NCBI GenBank assembly: GCA_902729315.2
Contig: LR746264.1
Location: 5,791,878-5,855,877 of the forward strand
Reading direction: 5' to 3'
Origin: Spirodela intermedia
Taxonomy: Eukaryota > Streptophyta > Magnoliopsida > Alismatales > Araceae
Length of the DNA: 64,000 bases
The notes under the pieces are model-generated. The model was not told the DNA's origin. It made no database searches and saw nothing but the letters and a program-made list of their open reading frames with translations. Shown piece by piece: positions 23,746 to 36,124 of this stretch. The position numbers were made by a program, and so were the translations under genes. Each line of letters begins with the position of its first letter. Position 1 is the first letter of the stretch.

Positions 23746-25668
23746 ATGGAGGCTTCCCTCCCTCCCTCTCCTCTCTTCTCGAGTTGTCGGAGCCCGGGGG
23801 GCTTCTGCAGTCATCCCGTCCGACTTCTCACCCGTTTTTTTTCTCGCAGATGGCAGCGCAGGGGAAAGACGACCGCTCACGACGCCGCCGCCGCCACCGG
23901 CGACGCAGGGGTTCTCGGTCATTACAGAGGCCGCGTTCCCGGCCTTAGCGTCCTCCTGCTCCTCGTGGTGGCGCCGCCGCTTCTCCTGTGGTCCATCGAC
24001 ACGGCCGTCATCCGCAGCGACGCCTGGCAGTCCGCCGTCTCCAGCCACCCCTACCCTACCGCTTTCATCGCCGCCTCCGGCACCCGCTCCGCCGCCGGCC
24101 CAGTCCGGCAGATCGCCGGGCGGGCAAGTGATCCCACCACCAACACCGGCGTCCAGAGCCCGGCGGCAGCTCCGCCGCCGCTGGGTGGCTGGATATCCGT
24201 CGAGTTGGAGCCCAACCTGACCTCGATGCTCCTGTTCCGGTGGCTGACCCCCGGAGGGGAGATCTGCCGTGACGCCCGCACCACCAACATCTCCATTCCT
24301 GCCCTCGACGCTGGCAGTGGGGGGCGTGGGACCCTCGACTTATCCGCCGGGCCGGTCCACGAGTTCGCCATCTTCTCCCTGTACGACGGCGGGGGCCGCC
24401 GGTGCCTGGGCGGAGACTACTTCGAGACGGACCTCTCCGGCGCTCGGTGGAAGGCCCGCCCCCCTGTCAAGGACCACGGTGACGGCTCCTACGCGATACG
24501 GCTGCAGGTGCACCCGGACTTCGCCGGCGAGTACAACCTCACCGTGGTCCTCCTCTTCCGCAGCTTCGAGGGGCTCAGGTTCTCCACCGAACGATTCGCC
24601 TTCCGCCGGGAGCTGCGCAGGATCCCCATCCGCTTCCGCAGGCCGCAGGCGGCGGCGGGCTCCTCGCCGGAGGAGCTGCGGCCCTGCCGGGCGGCGGACT
24701 TCCGGTCGCGGGGGGCGTGGTCGGGGCGGTGGACGCGCCACGCCGGCAACGACTCGTGTGCCGTCGCGCGCGACGGCCGCTACCGTTGCCTCGATCCGGG
24801 TCACCCCTGCGCGTCGCCGTGGTGCCGCGGCCCGCTGGGGGCGTTGGAGAGCAACGGCTGGGTCTACTCGGCGCACTGCTCCTTCCGGGTGTTCACGCAG
24901 GAGATCGCCTGGCGGTGCCTGCGGGGGCGGTGGCTCTTCTTCTGGGGGGACTCCAACCACGTCGACACCGTCCGCAACATGCTCAACTTCGTCCTCGGCC
25001 TGCCGGAGGTCCAGTCGGTGCCGCGGCGGTTCGATGGCCGCTTCACCAACCCGAGCAACTCCCGCCAGTGGGTCCGGATAACCAGCGTCTTCAACGGGCA
25101 CTGGAACGAGACCCAGAACTACCAGGGCCTCCACTCCCTGCGCGATGACGGCTTCAGAGCGCTGGTCAGGAGCTACTTCGAGGAGGACGGCGGTGCCCCC
25201 GACGCCGTCGTGCTCAACTCCGGCCTACACGACGGGGTCTACTGGCGGAGCATCCGGGCCTTCGCGGAAGGAGCCGAGTACGCCGCCGCCTTCTGGGAGG
25301 AGGTCCTCGGAGGCCTGTGGGCGAGGGGGAAGGCCCTGCCGGCGGTGTTCTACCGGACGACCGTTGCGACGGGGGGGTACGCCTGGAGCATGGCCTTCAA
25401 CCCGCAGAAGATGGAGGCGTTCAACGGGGTGCTGGTGGAGAAGCTGCGAGCGAGGGGGCTGCTCACCGGCGGCGTCATCGACCAGTTTGACATGACCTTC
25501 CCCTGGCACTGGGACAACCGGTGCAGCGACGGCGTCCACTACGGGAGGGCTCCGGCTAAGGCCAGGTGGCGCGACGGCGAGATCGGGCACCACTACTTCG
25601 TGGACCTGATGCTCGTCCACGTCCTCCTCAACGCCTTCTGCAACGCCGCCGGGCACCACCATAGATAA
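23746..25668 (+). CDS. NXPE/PC-esterase-like type II membrane protein with filamin-like domain
   Basis: One uninterrupted exon of 640 aa, very GC-rich. The first in-frame ATG (MEASLPPSP) is used; a weak Kozak context (T at -3) leaves some doubt about the N terminus. One membrane anchor lies near 64-84 (VPGLSVLLLLVVAPPLLLW) after a basic stretch, giving a type II, Golgi-like topology. Residues about 145-285 hold an immunoglobulin/filamin-like repeat (DHGDGSYAIRL, then FAGEYNLTVVLLF). The C-terminal half, about 305-635, is Cys- and Trp-rich with FFWGDSNHVDT (about 398-408) and DNRCSDGVHYG (about 590-600). These fit the GDS and Asp-x-x-His motifs of NXPE/PC-esterase and TBL-like acyltransferase folds. 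Role (inference): O-acyl transfer or esterase activity on glycans or wall polymers in the secretory path. The substrate is unknown. Confidence 0.85.
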   Translation: MEASLPPSPLFSSCRSPGGFCSHPVRLLTRFFSRRWQRRGKTTAHDAAAATGDAGVLGHYRGRVPGLSVLLLLVVAPPLLLWSIDTAVIRSDAWQSAVSSHPYPTAFIAASGTRSAAGPVRQIAGRASDPTTNTGVQSPAAAPPPLGGWISVELEPNLTSMLLFRWLTPGGEICRDARTTNISIPALDAGSGGRGTLDLSAGPVHEFAIFSLYDGGGRRCLGGDYFETDLSGARWKARPPVKDHGDGSYAIRLQVHPDFAGEYNLTVVLLFRSFEGLRFSTERFAFRRELRRIPIRFRRPQAAAGSSPEELRPCRAADFRSRGAWSGRWTRHAGNDSCAVARDGRYRCLDPGHPCASPWCRGPLGALESNGWVYSAHCSFRVFTQEIAWRCLRGRWLFFWGDSNHVDTVRNMLNFVLGLPEVQSVPRRFDGRFTNPSNSRQWVRITSVFNGHWNETQNYQGLHSLRDDGFRALVRSYFEEDGGAPDAVVLNSGLHDGVYWRSIRAFAEGAEYAAAFWEEVLGGLWARGKALPAVFYRTTVATGGYAWSMAFNPQKMEAFNGVLVEKLRARGLLTGGVIDQFDMTFPWHWDNRCSDGVHYGRAPAKARWRDGEIGHHYFVDLMLVHVLLNAFCNAAGHHHR

Positions 25669-25973
25669 CAACATCAAGAGGATCATCACTCGCCCGAGCA
25701 CGGCAGCGCTCACACCCCACCATTATTCTCCTCTCGCGTCCAATCTAAACATCAACACACACACTGTAAACAAACTCAAAAACTCCAAAAGTCTGAGAGC
25801 AGCAGCCCCAGCAGCACAATCATCTCTCACTGCATTCAAAAGCGTATTCATTCTACAGAGATTACAGCAAGAACAAACAAGCAGGCAGGCGGAGATGGAG
25901 ATGGAGATGGAGATGCAGAGCCCCAGGCAGATCCAGCGGTTCTGCAGATTCACCCACAAAAAATCCGCGTCCC
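25669..25973. other. Short convergent spacer between NXPE-like and CNNM genes
   Basis: 305 bp between facing stop codons, shared by the two 3' UTRs. It contains a small (GGAGAT)n-type repeat at about 25889-25915. I saw no clear AATAAA on either strand. Confidence 0.6.
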
Positions 25974-26636
25974 TCACTTCTTGCTTTCAAGAAGGGGCTC
26001 CGTGAGACTCACGTGACCTCTGGCCGAGCTCGGATCCCTCTCAGAAGGTTTCTTCATGGCCAAGATGGGCTGCTGACCTTGCCGATTTTGGCTCCCCTGG
26101 ATCGAAAAGGAAGAACAATAAGGATGAAGGGCAGAAAGAGCAGAGAAGACAACAAGAAGGAAGGAGGAGCAACGCACCGCCGCCTTCTGGCTGGTTAGTC
26201 TGCGGGTCGAAGGCGCCCGAGCAACCGACGATGCAGCCGCAGCCGCAGCGACGCGAATCCTGCAATCCAGAAGAGATTTCATGCTGTAAATGAAACTGTA
26301 TGGTGGGAAGCAGCTCGCGGGGGGATCGCAATCTACTGGTACCTCTTGTGGACGTCCACATACTCATCGGTCTCATCCACAATCTCCTCCTGCAGTGAAG
26401 ATACATGGTCAGCGAGCACAGCAACTGATCAAATACATGAAAAAAGAGGAAGAGCTGTTTACTTTTTACTCTCCACAGATCAGCTGAATTATTGACGGGC
26501 CCTCCATAAATTCTCATACTCTGATTTTTCATTCACTTGATCCAATTGATTACATTTCAACATGATTTTATGCAAAAAAGATTAAACTTATCTATCCCCC
26601 TCATCAAGCTTGTCTCCCTCCAACTAGTGAGAGGGA

Positions 26637-26674
<38 letters not shown>

Positions 26675-29600
26675 TAGTAGTTTTTCTTGCATAGAATCAT
26701 ACATTAAACATGAGTAATTAGACTAAAGGACTAAAAAATAAGCGTACGACAGTATACCTGAGAAGCGTGGGGTTTACCTGCAAAAGCTCTTCGAATACAT
26801 CCTCCAGCGTGATGATGCCGATCACCTCGCCATCTTCAATGTCTTCTTGAATGGTGGCAGTGGCAGCTGCAACTGCCACCGCATCGTTCGGGTGCATGGA
26901 TGGTTTGAGGACAGCGATTTCATTATCCTGGCCTTTCTCAATGTCAATCACAGCGTTCCCAGCGATTTCTGCAAGTTTAGAGAGGAGAGGGGTCTTGGAG
27001 TCCCCATCGGCCTCTTTAACTTCTTCCGAGCCATCAAAGTAGGTGGGTGCAGGCGTCTTGATCTTCCCTCTGGACTTCACCACGGCGGCCATGTGGCTGC
27101 TCCCCTTCTGGAATTCATTCAGTATATCATACAGGGGCATGTCGGCTGGGACCCTGCCAACATCCCAGCGATGAGAGCGATATGTGTGGAGAGATGTCCT
27201 AAGAAAAGAATGGGGCCAAATATGAGAACCTTGGGATTCTTCGAATGGAGACTGCGCTCACTGGTGTCTCCGTCTCGGCACGGACTGTCAGAAGACTCTT
27301 GACCTTGTTCCCACCATTTGCATTAAAGAGGAGATTAACATGTCAGAAGAAGGCCTTCATGCACATAAGTTGAACACAGATGAGGCGTCATGCACCAACC
27401 AGGAGAAGGCCGATGATATTCTTTGGGCTCCCAGAGTAAACCGGGACCCTACTGTGTCCCCGAGCAAGTATCTTCCCAATAGCTTCCCTGAATAGAACAA
27501 AATTGGGGTGACAAGTTAGCCAATTCAATAAAAATGATAGAAACGTTTGGCGACTCCAAGAGTCTAACTATGCATCAACCATTATTGTTAGACTGGCAAG
27601 AGATTAAGAACAGCACAGAGTCTCGTGATAGGGAATCAGGAAATAACTGGAAATAGGTTGTGTAAAAATGGGCACCACTGACTGAAGCATGTATCGACAA
27701 AATTCTTAGCAAAAACAAAAAATTATTTTTTGTTTAGGTGGGACATATGATAGAATTAACACATTATAATTTCAAGCACGGAAGAATCCTCACCAGTCCA
27801 ACTTTGAATCGACATCTAATGAAAATGTTGATTCAATTGGTGTCATGGCTTCTTCAGCTGTCTGGAGAAAGGCAACCACTCCAATCAGAATGCATCTCCA
27901 ATTTGAAGTGAAGTAAAATGCAAAAAAAATGGCATAAAGCCCACTTGTCAGTAATATTGTGAAATAATAAGCAGAATCGAGGCAAATAGGCCAATGCTCA
28001 AAATTTAGTGGCCGGTGTCTGCATAATAAGGTAGAAAGCATCGATAAGAGGACCCTCCAAAATGGGAACTGTTGAAGAATCCTCAGTAAATGAACCAACA
28101 GTTTATTGTATTTTACATTTGAAATCGTCACAGAACCAGATTATTTTCCACGTGATAATACTAACACCCACACACACACACGTTATCAAAATTGCATTTA
28201 TGTTCAACAAATGCAAGACGGTTTAAATGAATTTTTCTACATATTGATCTAAGAAATGCAACATAAAAAACCAGAGCCCTGCAGAAGTCATGGTTAGTAT
28301 CCGCTTCCAGACCAGCCCCCATTCAAACCCTGTTACGCTCAAAATGACTATGCAATCTATCACGCAAAGGCAGACAATAATACTCCACTAATCCCAGATC
28401 TAGAAGTTATCCTCACTGCACACAAATTCATAGGATTCGAAAGGTAAAAGTTCATCTATTCCCTTTTATTTTAGAACACTTACAGGTCCCTTTGCATCCA
28501 CCAAAGCTAAGATAATGTAGGTTAACAACCACATCATTATTGTAATGCAACAATTATATTGCAGGTTGAAAATGAGATAACATGTAAACAGATCCAGTCA
28601 TCAGGTTAGCATATAAAGGCTTTGTTTGTGGTCGTCTCAACTGAACTTATGACAGAAGTTTGATGTCAGATCAAGGAGGAGAACGTTATTTCAGAGGACA
28701 TTGACATTCCTAGAGATTTTCTTGCCCTGGAGAGACTAGGACTTTCACCAACGGCTATTCGTTTGTTGAATCAAAAGACTACCATCCCAGGAAAACCAAA
28801 TAATATGCTACCAACTTGGAATTTTGCAACCAGAATGGCACTGTCCTGATTTCATCACTCAGTCTTCAGTCGATGGATGCATTTTAAAACAAAGGTAATC
28901 TGGCCCTTTTGGGGGGGAGCCAACACTTGCACTTTAGGTAAGTGTAAACAGATTGGCTTCTGATAAGTTAAGAAATTAACTAAACCGAAGGACTTCTCCA
29001 CGAAAAAGATTCAATGTGGAGTCTGCCAGGAGGAGAGACCAAAATGATCCGCGAGGAGTATTGAGGAATTTAAAAAACAAGGGAGTCAGGAAGGTCTTGC
29101 ATAGCCCCAACGGACAAGGATAATTAAAAGCTGGTCCTTGAAGTCCACACAGGAAGGGCAGCTATGTTATTGTTCTGGGAGAGGTGGTCCTTGAATTTTG
29201 TGGTCTGTTTCTTATGTTATGAGATGTGAAATGAACATTATAACTGAATACAAAAGGTTATTCATTCTAGCGACATGAGGAAGATAGTCAACATAAACTT
29301 TCATGAGCTTTGTTTTGGACTATTAAAAAATTCATCGATTGAGACCTGATTAAGTGAAATGGGTTCGAAGCTCCTACAACTGTGTAATGATGATATGTCC
29401 ATGTACTCAACAACGAAGCATGTAGAAAACTCAAGCACGAACGACATATTGTTATGAACTTGAGGTTAAGAAAAACCAGGTTATTTTCAGCAGTATATAT
29501 CAGACCATCTAAAATACCCTAACCTCTAACGTGTCTCAGAACATGAATCCAGAACTTCTATCGTAGAAAAAATAAACCAAGTTGTCAGAAAACGAAATCA

Positions 29601-32600
29601 TAATTTTTTCTCGTCCACCAATTCACCAAGAAACCTTTTCAGTCAAGTCCAAAGCTCCGCTGATTATTGTTGTTTCATCGTGAGTAAGTTCCCCACCTTT
29701 ACCAGCCTAAAATGATGGATTCAAAGATATTAGGAGATTTTCTGCGCACGGAGCATATATCTCAAGATGAAAAACCTAACAAAATCTACAAGGTCATTAA
29801 CAATAAAATTTTAAATTTGAAGTACCTCTTTGCTGTGGAAAGAGACCAAGACCTTTAACTGTGCTCGCCTGAACAGGGCAGATTGGTTGTGCCCAAGTAC
29901 ACAGTCTAGAATCTGAAACCACGTCAGGAATGAGTATGAAATAACTGGACTAAACTATACTACAACATTGAAGAAATTAGATAAAATTAGAAGAGCGAGC
30001 TAGAGTAGACAGTATCTACAGAGATAGATGAAACATTTTGTACGGATACTAATTTAGAATGTGCAGGCAAAGAGCAACCAAAATCAAAGCTACTAACTCA
30101 TGAATATTGTATAGGAATGACAGCATCGGTGCTTACTGAAACTTCTTTCTGAAATTGACTCTTTGAAACCCATCAAAAATTTCAGTTTCAAGACATGGAC
30201 CAAAGCTCGTGTTTTGAAGGGGCAGAACTCATCACATTATGCTAAGATTGACTTCTCGAAAGCTATCATTTACAGGCATGCAGTGGATCAAGGTCAGAGA
30301 ATCGGTTAGAGTTCACAGATTGCCACAGTCCAATCCCATTAAAATTGAATTAGATTGACCATATTGGTTAAACGAGAGAAGAGAACCAAATCTCCTGTCA
30401 CTGTGATATTTTATATTTCTTTTCCTCTTCTACTGTCCTCTTTTCTTTTTCCGCTCCCTACTGCAGGAAAGACTGAACTAGCCTCTCAAGAAGCAAGAAC
30501 TAGCCAAGCAAGCCGGTGAGAATATGTTCAATCAATGCCACGCCATTTGATTTCAAGCTGATGGATTTATTTTTTTCTTTTACTTTCATGGAGGATCAGG
30601 ATTTTCCTCTTGAACATTAAATAAGAACGCAAGATTCCAATGCGTGCTTCCATGTCCATTCTTTTCTTTGATAATTTAGAATCCGCCTGATTCTGGGTCA
30701 ATTCTTTTCTTTTCTTTCCTCTAAAGATTCGACATAACTTCCTGATTTTGTGACTTCGGACTCAGATGTGGCTGATGTCAATCACGAATCAGGAAATAAA
30801 TTAACGTCCCGCACCTTTTGGCATTTCTTTTTGTTTTTCTAGTATTCCTTAGGAATAGGAATAGAGGTTATATTTTAAATAAAAATTGAGAAAAAGAGGC
30901 TATATTTTGTGAATAGGAAGTGAATCTACTGTTTATTAACTAAAAGGACGGAATTTATAACAATCTTGTCTCTGAACCTCTGCAGGGACATAAGTGGAAT
31001 GCTTTACAACACGTCCAAAGATGTAAGTGGTTTTAAAAAATATTCCAGGGACAGACGAATTTTCCTGGAATGATGGATTTGTTCAGTAATTTTTAAGTGA
31101 TCTTAACAAATGGATTACGTCTGCTTATGTCACATACTTTAAACATAGCTGTTTATGCCATTCTACTCCGAGTTTTAAATGTAGCACTTCTTTAGCGGTA
31201 AAGTTTAGAGTCTCATGAAAAATCCGCTTACATAATTGTAAAAATTTCTTAATTTAATATCCCCGGCATATTTATTCATCAATTGATCCACAAAATGTAA
31301 CTTACTCGTCAACATCTATGGATGCACAAGGAAAGAGGATATTCATGTTATGTACCTAGTTTTGACTTATATCCTCAAGCAGGCATGCCTACTATAGATA
31401 TCGATAGCCTTAAACATATAACAGAGTTCCATAGGCATATATCCTCACTATAATAAGCATTTAAAATATTCATGAGGCATTATCCAAATTATACCACAAA
31501 AATATACACCTGAAAATATACACATCCTTACAACTATCGAATCCTATCATTTTGACATCTCTTAGAACAATTTTAGAATAAACAGCAAGTCCTTATGAAA
31601 CTAAAAATGTAAAAGATAATAATTCTTTACATTTAAAATAGAAAAGAAAATGTTTTAGAGTGTGTGCGAGACTTCCATTGAATTTGATGCCGTAAGAAAG
31701 GGCAAAATATTAGACCAAAGAAACATATTCTTAGAAGCCTTAATTTACATCAGATGAATATAGGCAGACTACAGAAAATTTCAGTAATAGCCATCAGAAG
31801 ACTACTTATTAACAATGGGAATATGACGACCATAGAGTAAAAAGTTGGTGACATTGATCAGAAAAAAAGAACAAGAATGTCCAAGTACCTCAAAATTAGG
31901 GATTTCAAACTGCTGGAGAGAAAATTTACCTTCCCAATAGGAAAAGCTATTGGATAGCAAACTACCATCAGAATACGCACAACCCAAGCACAACTGGCAC
32001 CAACCGTGAGTCCATATCGCGAACATATTGCTTGTGGAATCACCTGGGAGAGACAATCAGCATAATTCATATGTCTCCTATACAAAGGATGATATCGTAT
32101 TTCAGATACTTGAATATAGATGATTCTAGGAAAAAACACATACCTCTCCAAAAGCAAGAACAAAAGTTACAGACAATACAACCGCTAAAAATGGATGAAA
32201 TAATTTATCAAGAAAAATAGGAAGTGCCTGCAAGTAAACCATGCATCAGCAGTTAAAATTGAAAGAATCAAAATAACAAAAAGATAAGGTAAGTAGCAGT
32301 AAAGTTGTTCGTCTATAATATACCGGAAATCATCCTTAAAAAGTAATTGAGCGGAAAAAATCACCAGACCTGCTGTTAAAGTGCTAAATGAACTTTGAAA
32401 GGGTGTAGGATAAAAAAGTTCAGAGCAAAAAATAAGGAAAAAAACACTCACACAATCGCATTGCTGCAGGTGCAAGTTGTGTTATCACTTCAGCAGCCAT
32501 TAGACGTCATAAGCACTAAGTATGATGGATGATGCTACATTTACCATCAGATGTTTTGAAAATTGAGTGTGAAGAAAACTGGATCAAGAAAGAGGATTAA

Positions 32601-34730
32601 GATTCCACTGACTTCAAAATTAATGATCAAAGGTATAGGGGGAGAATGATAGTGAACATGGTATAATACGCTGGGGCTACATTTAAGATACATTATTTGT
32701 GAGGCCTATGTTGCTGCTTACAAAGGGATCAAAAATGAGCTAATGAAAAGCCAACTAAGTGTATTTTCCTGTTAGTTGCTACGAAATTGAGAGAGAGCTA
32801 TTTCATGTTGAATTAAACGCTGCAAAAGGATAAATTGTCCTTCAGAACAGGTGCATTCATCCTATAGTTTAATATATTTAGAGGGAGGTCTACTACAAAA
32901 TGATAATGCACGTATCTATCATATAAATCTATATGCAGATAATTAAAAAACTTGAATTAAAATACACTAGTATACTTACCTCCATTGCTGCTGCATTACA
33001 AAGGAGCAAAGTCACGAGAAGTTGATGTTGCTTTTGCACAACAGGAAGTATAGTGGCTGCAAAATGTAACACAGCAAGTTCCTAAGAGACAAGCAACACA
33101 TATTTTCAAAGAAGAAAAATAAAAGGTTAAATAACAATCTCATGTAAGGCTCCTGCAATGCATTCTCTGCTAGAAAATCACTTTACAAAAACTATTGTCG
33201 ATTCAAAGAAAGACAGCTTCATCTTTACATCAGCAAGCTAACTGACAACTCTTCGAGGTAAGTGAAGCGTGACCACCTGCACTCCATCTATTGGCTTGTA
33301 CAAAGACCTAAGGAACAGAACCTCCCTATAGAGGCTCACCCATGACAGGATTGATAAGATCGGCCAGCTAAAGCAAACTTATCCTCAGGAGGATAGATGG
33401 GGCGATTCAGGTAAGATCCAATGTAGATCCAACTTTATATTCACTCGTGGGATCCGGATTAAGGTCACGTGGAATAGATAAAAAAAGCTTTTTAGTCAAT
33501 TTAGAAAATGTTCTCCTTCCCTTTGGAATCCATAATGACTCAATTATTAATTTATATATTTTATTTATACCATCATGGAAAAATAATATTTTCTAGCTTT
33601 TAGGTCGTTTAAGCTCATAGAAAAGATGTAGCCTAAACATATCATGAAAGAAAGACTTGTTCAGTTTCCAAAAGACAACCTTTCTTAGAAACTCAAAGGC
33701 AAATATTACATGCATCATCATTGAACCTCCGACTCATTGGACTATGGTGTCTGAAAAGATGCTTCTTTCTAGTCATTATCCCAGAAGATGATGGACACAT
33801 TATGTGGGGCATTCACAAACTACGTTTTCACTGTTTCATCACGGACACACAAAAATTTGACCAGCCTACAATATAGCAGAGGTCAAACTACGAACTATTC
33901 ATTTACCGACAGGTCTGATGCCTGCTTGGTCATAATAAGAAAGGATATGCAAAACCTTATTTGGAAGGAGGGGAATATATGCAGACACACCAATGATTTC
34001 AAAGGGTTCCTCTTCCCTTATCTATTTCCCATTAAATAAATTTGAGTCAAATAGCTCCTGCATGAAAGAGACGCAAAAGATGTGAATCTTAGGAGTAACT
34101 ATCCATAACAGGGAATGCAACTAGGATCCTCGTCTGGTTGATGTGAACCTTAGGAGTAACTATACTAGTGTATACTTCAGTCATGGATGGAGGGCCCGAC
34201 ATGCAACTGCAAAAAAATTCTTCCTTTCTAGTGAATATGAATTTGCATGTTCATGGAGAACCAAGAAACAGAAAAAAAAGAAAATCAAGCATCCCCTTTT
34301 CAAGCAACTACACAGCAAAAGAAGAATGAAACGTGGTATCGCGGAGAATAAAAAATCATCAGCGAAATTATTTCACTGCCACTCGAACGCCTTGCCTTTA
34401 GAAGCTAGAAGCATGAAGACCTCAGGCACATGATTAATCAACAATTCTCAAAACCCATTCTAACCTACCAGCTTGTTTCTTCTCTGTGGGTGTCCCCCCT
34501 TGATGGAGCACTTCGAGGTCCACGAGCCCGAGGGACATGAGCCCAAGTGTGAGACCTGACATGAGCCCGGCGAAGAGGACGAGAAAGCAGGATATTCCGG
34601 CGTAGATGTACCACCATGGCGACTCCAGTGAGATGTCATCTGATCCAGCGATGACGCTCGCCATCCCTCTCCCTCCCCCAGCCACCGCTACCACCGTCCT
34701 CGCCACCGCCAGCACGTTGATCGGGTGCAT
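25974..34730 (-). CDS. CNNM-type DUF21 and CBS domain membrane protein
   Basis: Thirteen exons: 34730-34469, 33056-32980, 32227-32144, 32043-31930, 29912-29826, 29706-29635, 27861-27794, 27487-27400, 27303-27230, 27153-26778, 26389-26343, 26259-26178 and 26096-25974. All phases match, giving 517 aa. DUF21 (CNNM) domain about 35-205: WYIYAGISCFLVLFAGLMSG, QKQHQLLVTLLLCNAAAME, FGEVIPQAICSRYG and VVCYPIAFPIGK. CBS pair about 230-435: AEEAMTPIESTFSLD, HSRVPVYSG, NIIGLLLVKSLL, DMPLYDILNEFQKG and VIGIITLEDVFEELLQ. The C-terminal tail is Ala/Ser-rich and ends TEPLLESKK. This is the plant At4g14240-type family (from memory); CNNM relatives handle magnesium or other divalent ions at membranes. Exon 9 uses an unusual AAG acceptor. 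The last intron is exitron-like. Confidence 0.95.
26097..26177 (-). other. 81-bp in-frame intron (exitron-like) in CNNM gene
   Basis: Donor GTGCGT after GCGGCG and acceptor ATCCAG. The length is a multiple of three and the frame is open throughout, so retention would add 27 residues, largely hydrophobic (SSFLLVVFSALSALHPY), to the cytosolic tail. Splicing is favoured because the insert is absent from the family pattern as I remember it. Confidence 0.6.
26641..26672. repeat. (GA)n microsatellite in CNNM intron
   Basis: Pure GA run of about 32 bp in the intron between the exons at 26778 and 26389. Confidence 0.95.
28160..28181. repeat. (CA)n microsatellite in CNNM intron
   Basis: Short CA run in the 1.8-kb intron 27862-29634. 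The rest of that intron shows no gene-like signal. Confidence 0.8.
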
Positions 34731-36069
34731 CGCTGCTGCCCCCTACCTGGATCAGCAGAGTCCCAATCGCCCTCCAGCTCTACACCCCCTCCTTCCGCAA
34801 CGACAACCCACAGAACGAACACACGGCAGGCAACAACCGGCCACACCGCAATCTGAACCGAAAATGATCTGACAAGGAATTATAAATATAGCAGTTACCA
34901 AATAATCAAAGACAAAATTTGTCATTAAACAAACCGAGGAGATCTCTCGCCCGTGGCATCACCTACCTTGGTTTAAAAGGTAAATCCAGCAACAAACGTA
35001 TAAAAGAGAAAAAATATGAAGGATTGCTGACAGAGTCGGGGCGGGGCGCAGCTAGTCCCCACCTCCACCTTCTCTCTCTCTCTTCTTCTTCTCCTCCATG
35101 TTTCCGTACTGATCTTTTCGCTACGTACGGGTCCCGCGGATTCCAACCTGTCTCTTCTCCGCCTTCCGGAAGTTACCTCCAGTTTCCTCCTTTACCCCCG
35201 CCCCGCCCCTCCCCGGCAAGCTCCGCTCCTAACCCCGCCGCGCCCCGCGAGCGGCTGGAGGTTTCGGCATTTGTGGCGACGGACCTGACCAGGCGCGCAG
35301 ATCGTGACGCAGAACGCGGGCCCGCTTTGCATCACGATCTCTCCGCTTCGGCCACGTGCCAAGGTAATTTTCTAAACACCAGATAAAATGGAAATTGCGT
35401 AAACACCCCCACCCCGGGGGATACAGTACGAACAACATTTTCCAGTAACACCCTGTAGTTCATTGTTAAAGTAATTCACCGTCGAGACGCATTGTATTAC
35501 GGACAAAGGGAACATTGTCGGGAGGGGGGGGGGGGTTGAAAAGAGCGACAGGGTGACAACGAATCATGTCCTTGCAATACATCAAAGGCTCCAGAGAATT
35601 TTTCTCTATTCATACGTGACCCCGTGCCACGTGCTCTTTCCTTAATGCTCTTAGTTAAATGACCCACTTGCCACTCCCATATGCAGGAGTCCCGTCAAAA
35701 TCGGATCATTCCAAATTTGGATTTTCATTACTAAGTCGTAAAATTTCATGCAAAATCTGTTCATAGTCTGTTTAATAATAGAATGGGCCTAGGCCCACAT
35801 GGTGGTGGGTCTTGGGCCTCCACATTCACAGGCTTCAGCACATGCCTTCCTTGACTAGTTGAGGCATCATTAGTATTTGTTATTAATGACTTGACACTAC
35901 GATTAGATAGAAGTGCCTTTGGATCCTTCTCTCTTTTTGGCCGCTCTCTCTTAACTTGTAGTGGGAAGTCACCATATAGGGAAATATTGCTATTTTATTT
36001 TCTTTTTTTACAATCTAGCATGGGATCAAGGTTTAGATTATCCACTTCAGGCAATTTGCTCTCTCTCTA

Positions 36070-36076
<7 letters not shown>

Positions 36077-36120
<44 letters not shown>
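36077..36120. repeat. (CT)22 microsatellite
   Basis: The longest pure dinucleotide run in the window, flanked by imperfect CT sequence from 36061. Confidence 0.97.

Positions 36121-36124
<4 letters not shown>

Noticed and set aside
23854-23948. Alternative start MAAQGKDDRSRRRR in a different phase of the NXPE-like locus
   Set aside because: It runs to a stop without reaching the membrane segment; no intron would sensibly connect it.
24269-25134. Long plus- and minus-strand frames of about 265-270 aa in other phases
   Set aside because: Shadows of the GC-rich NXPE-like exon, with unnatural Arg/Pro/Ser composition.
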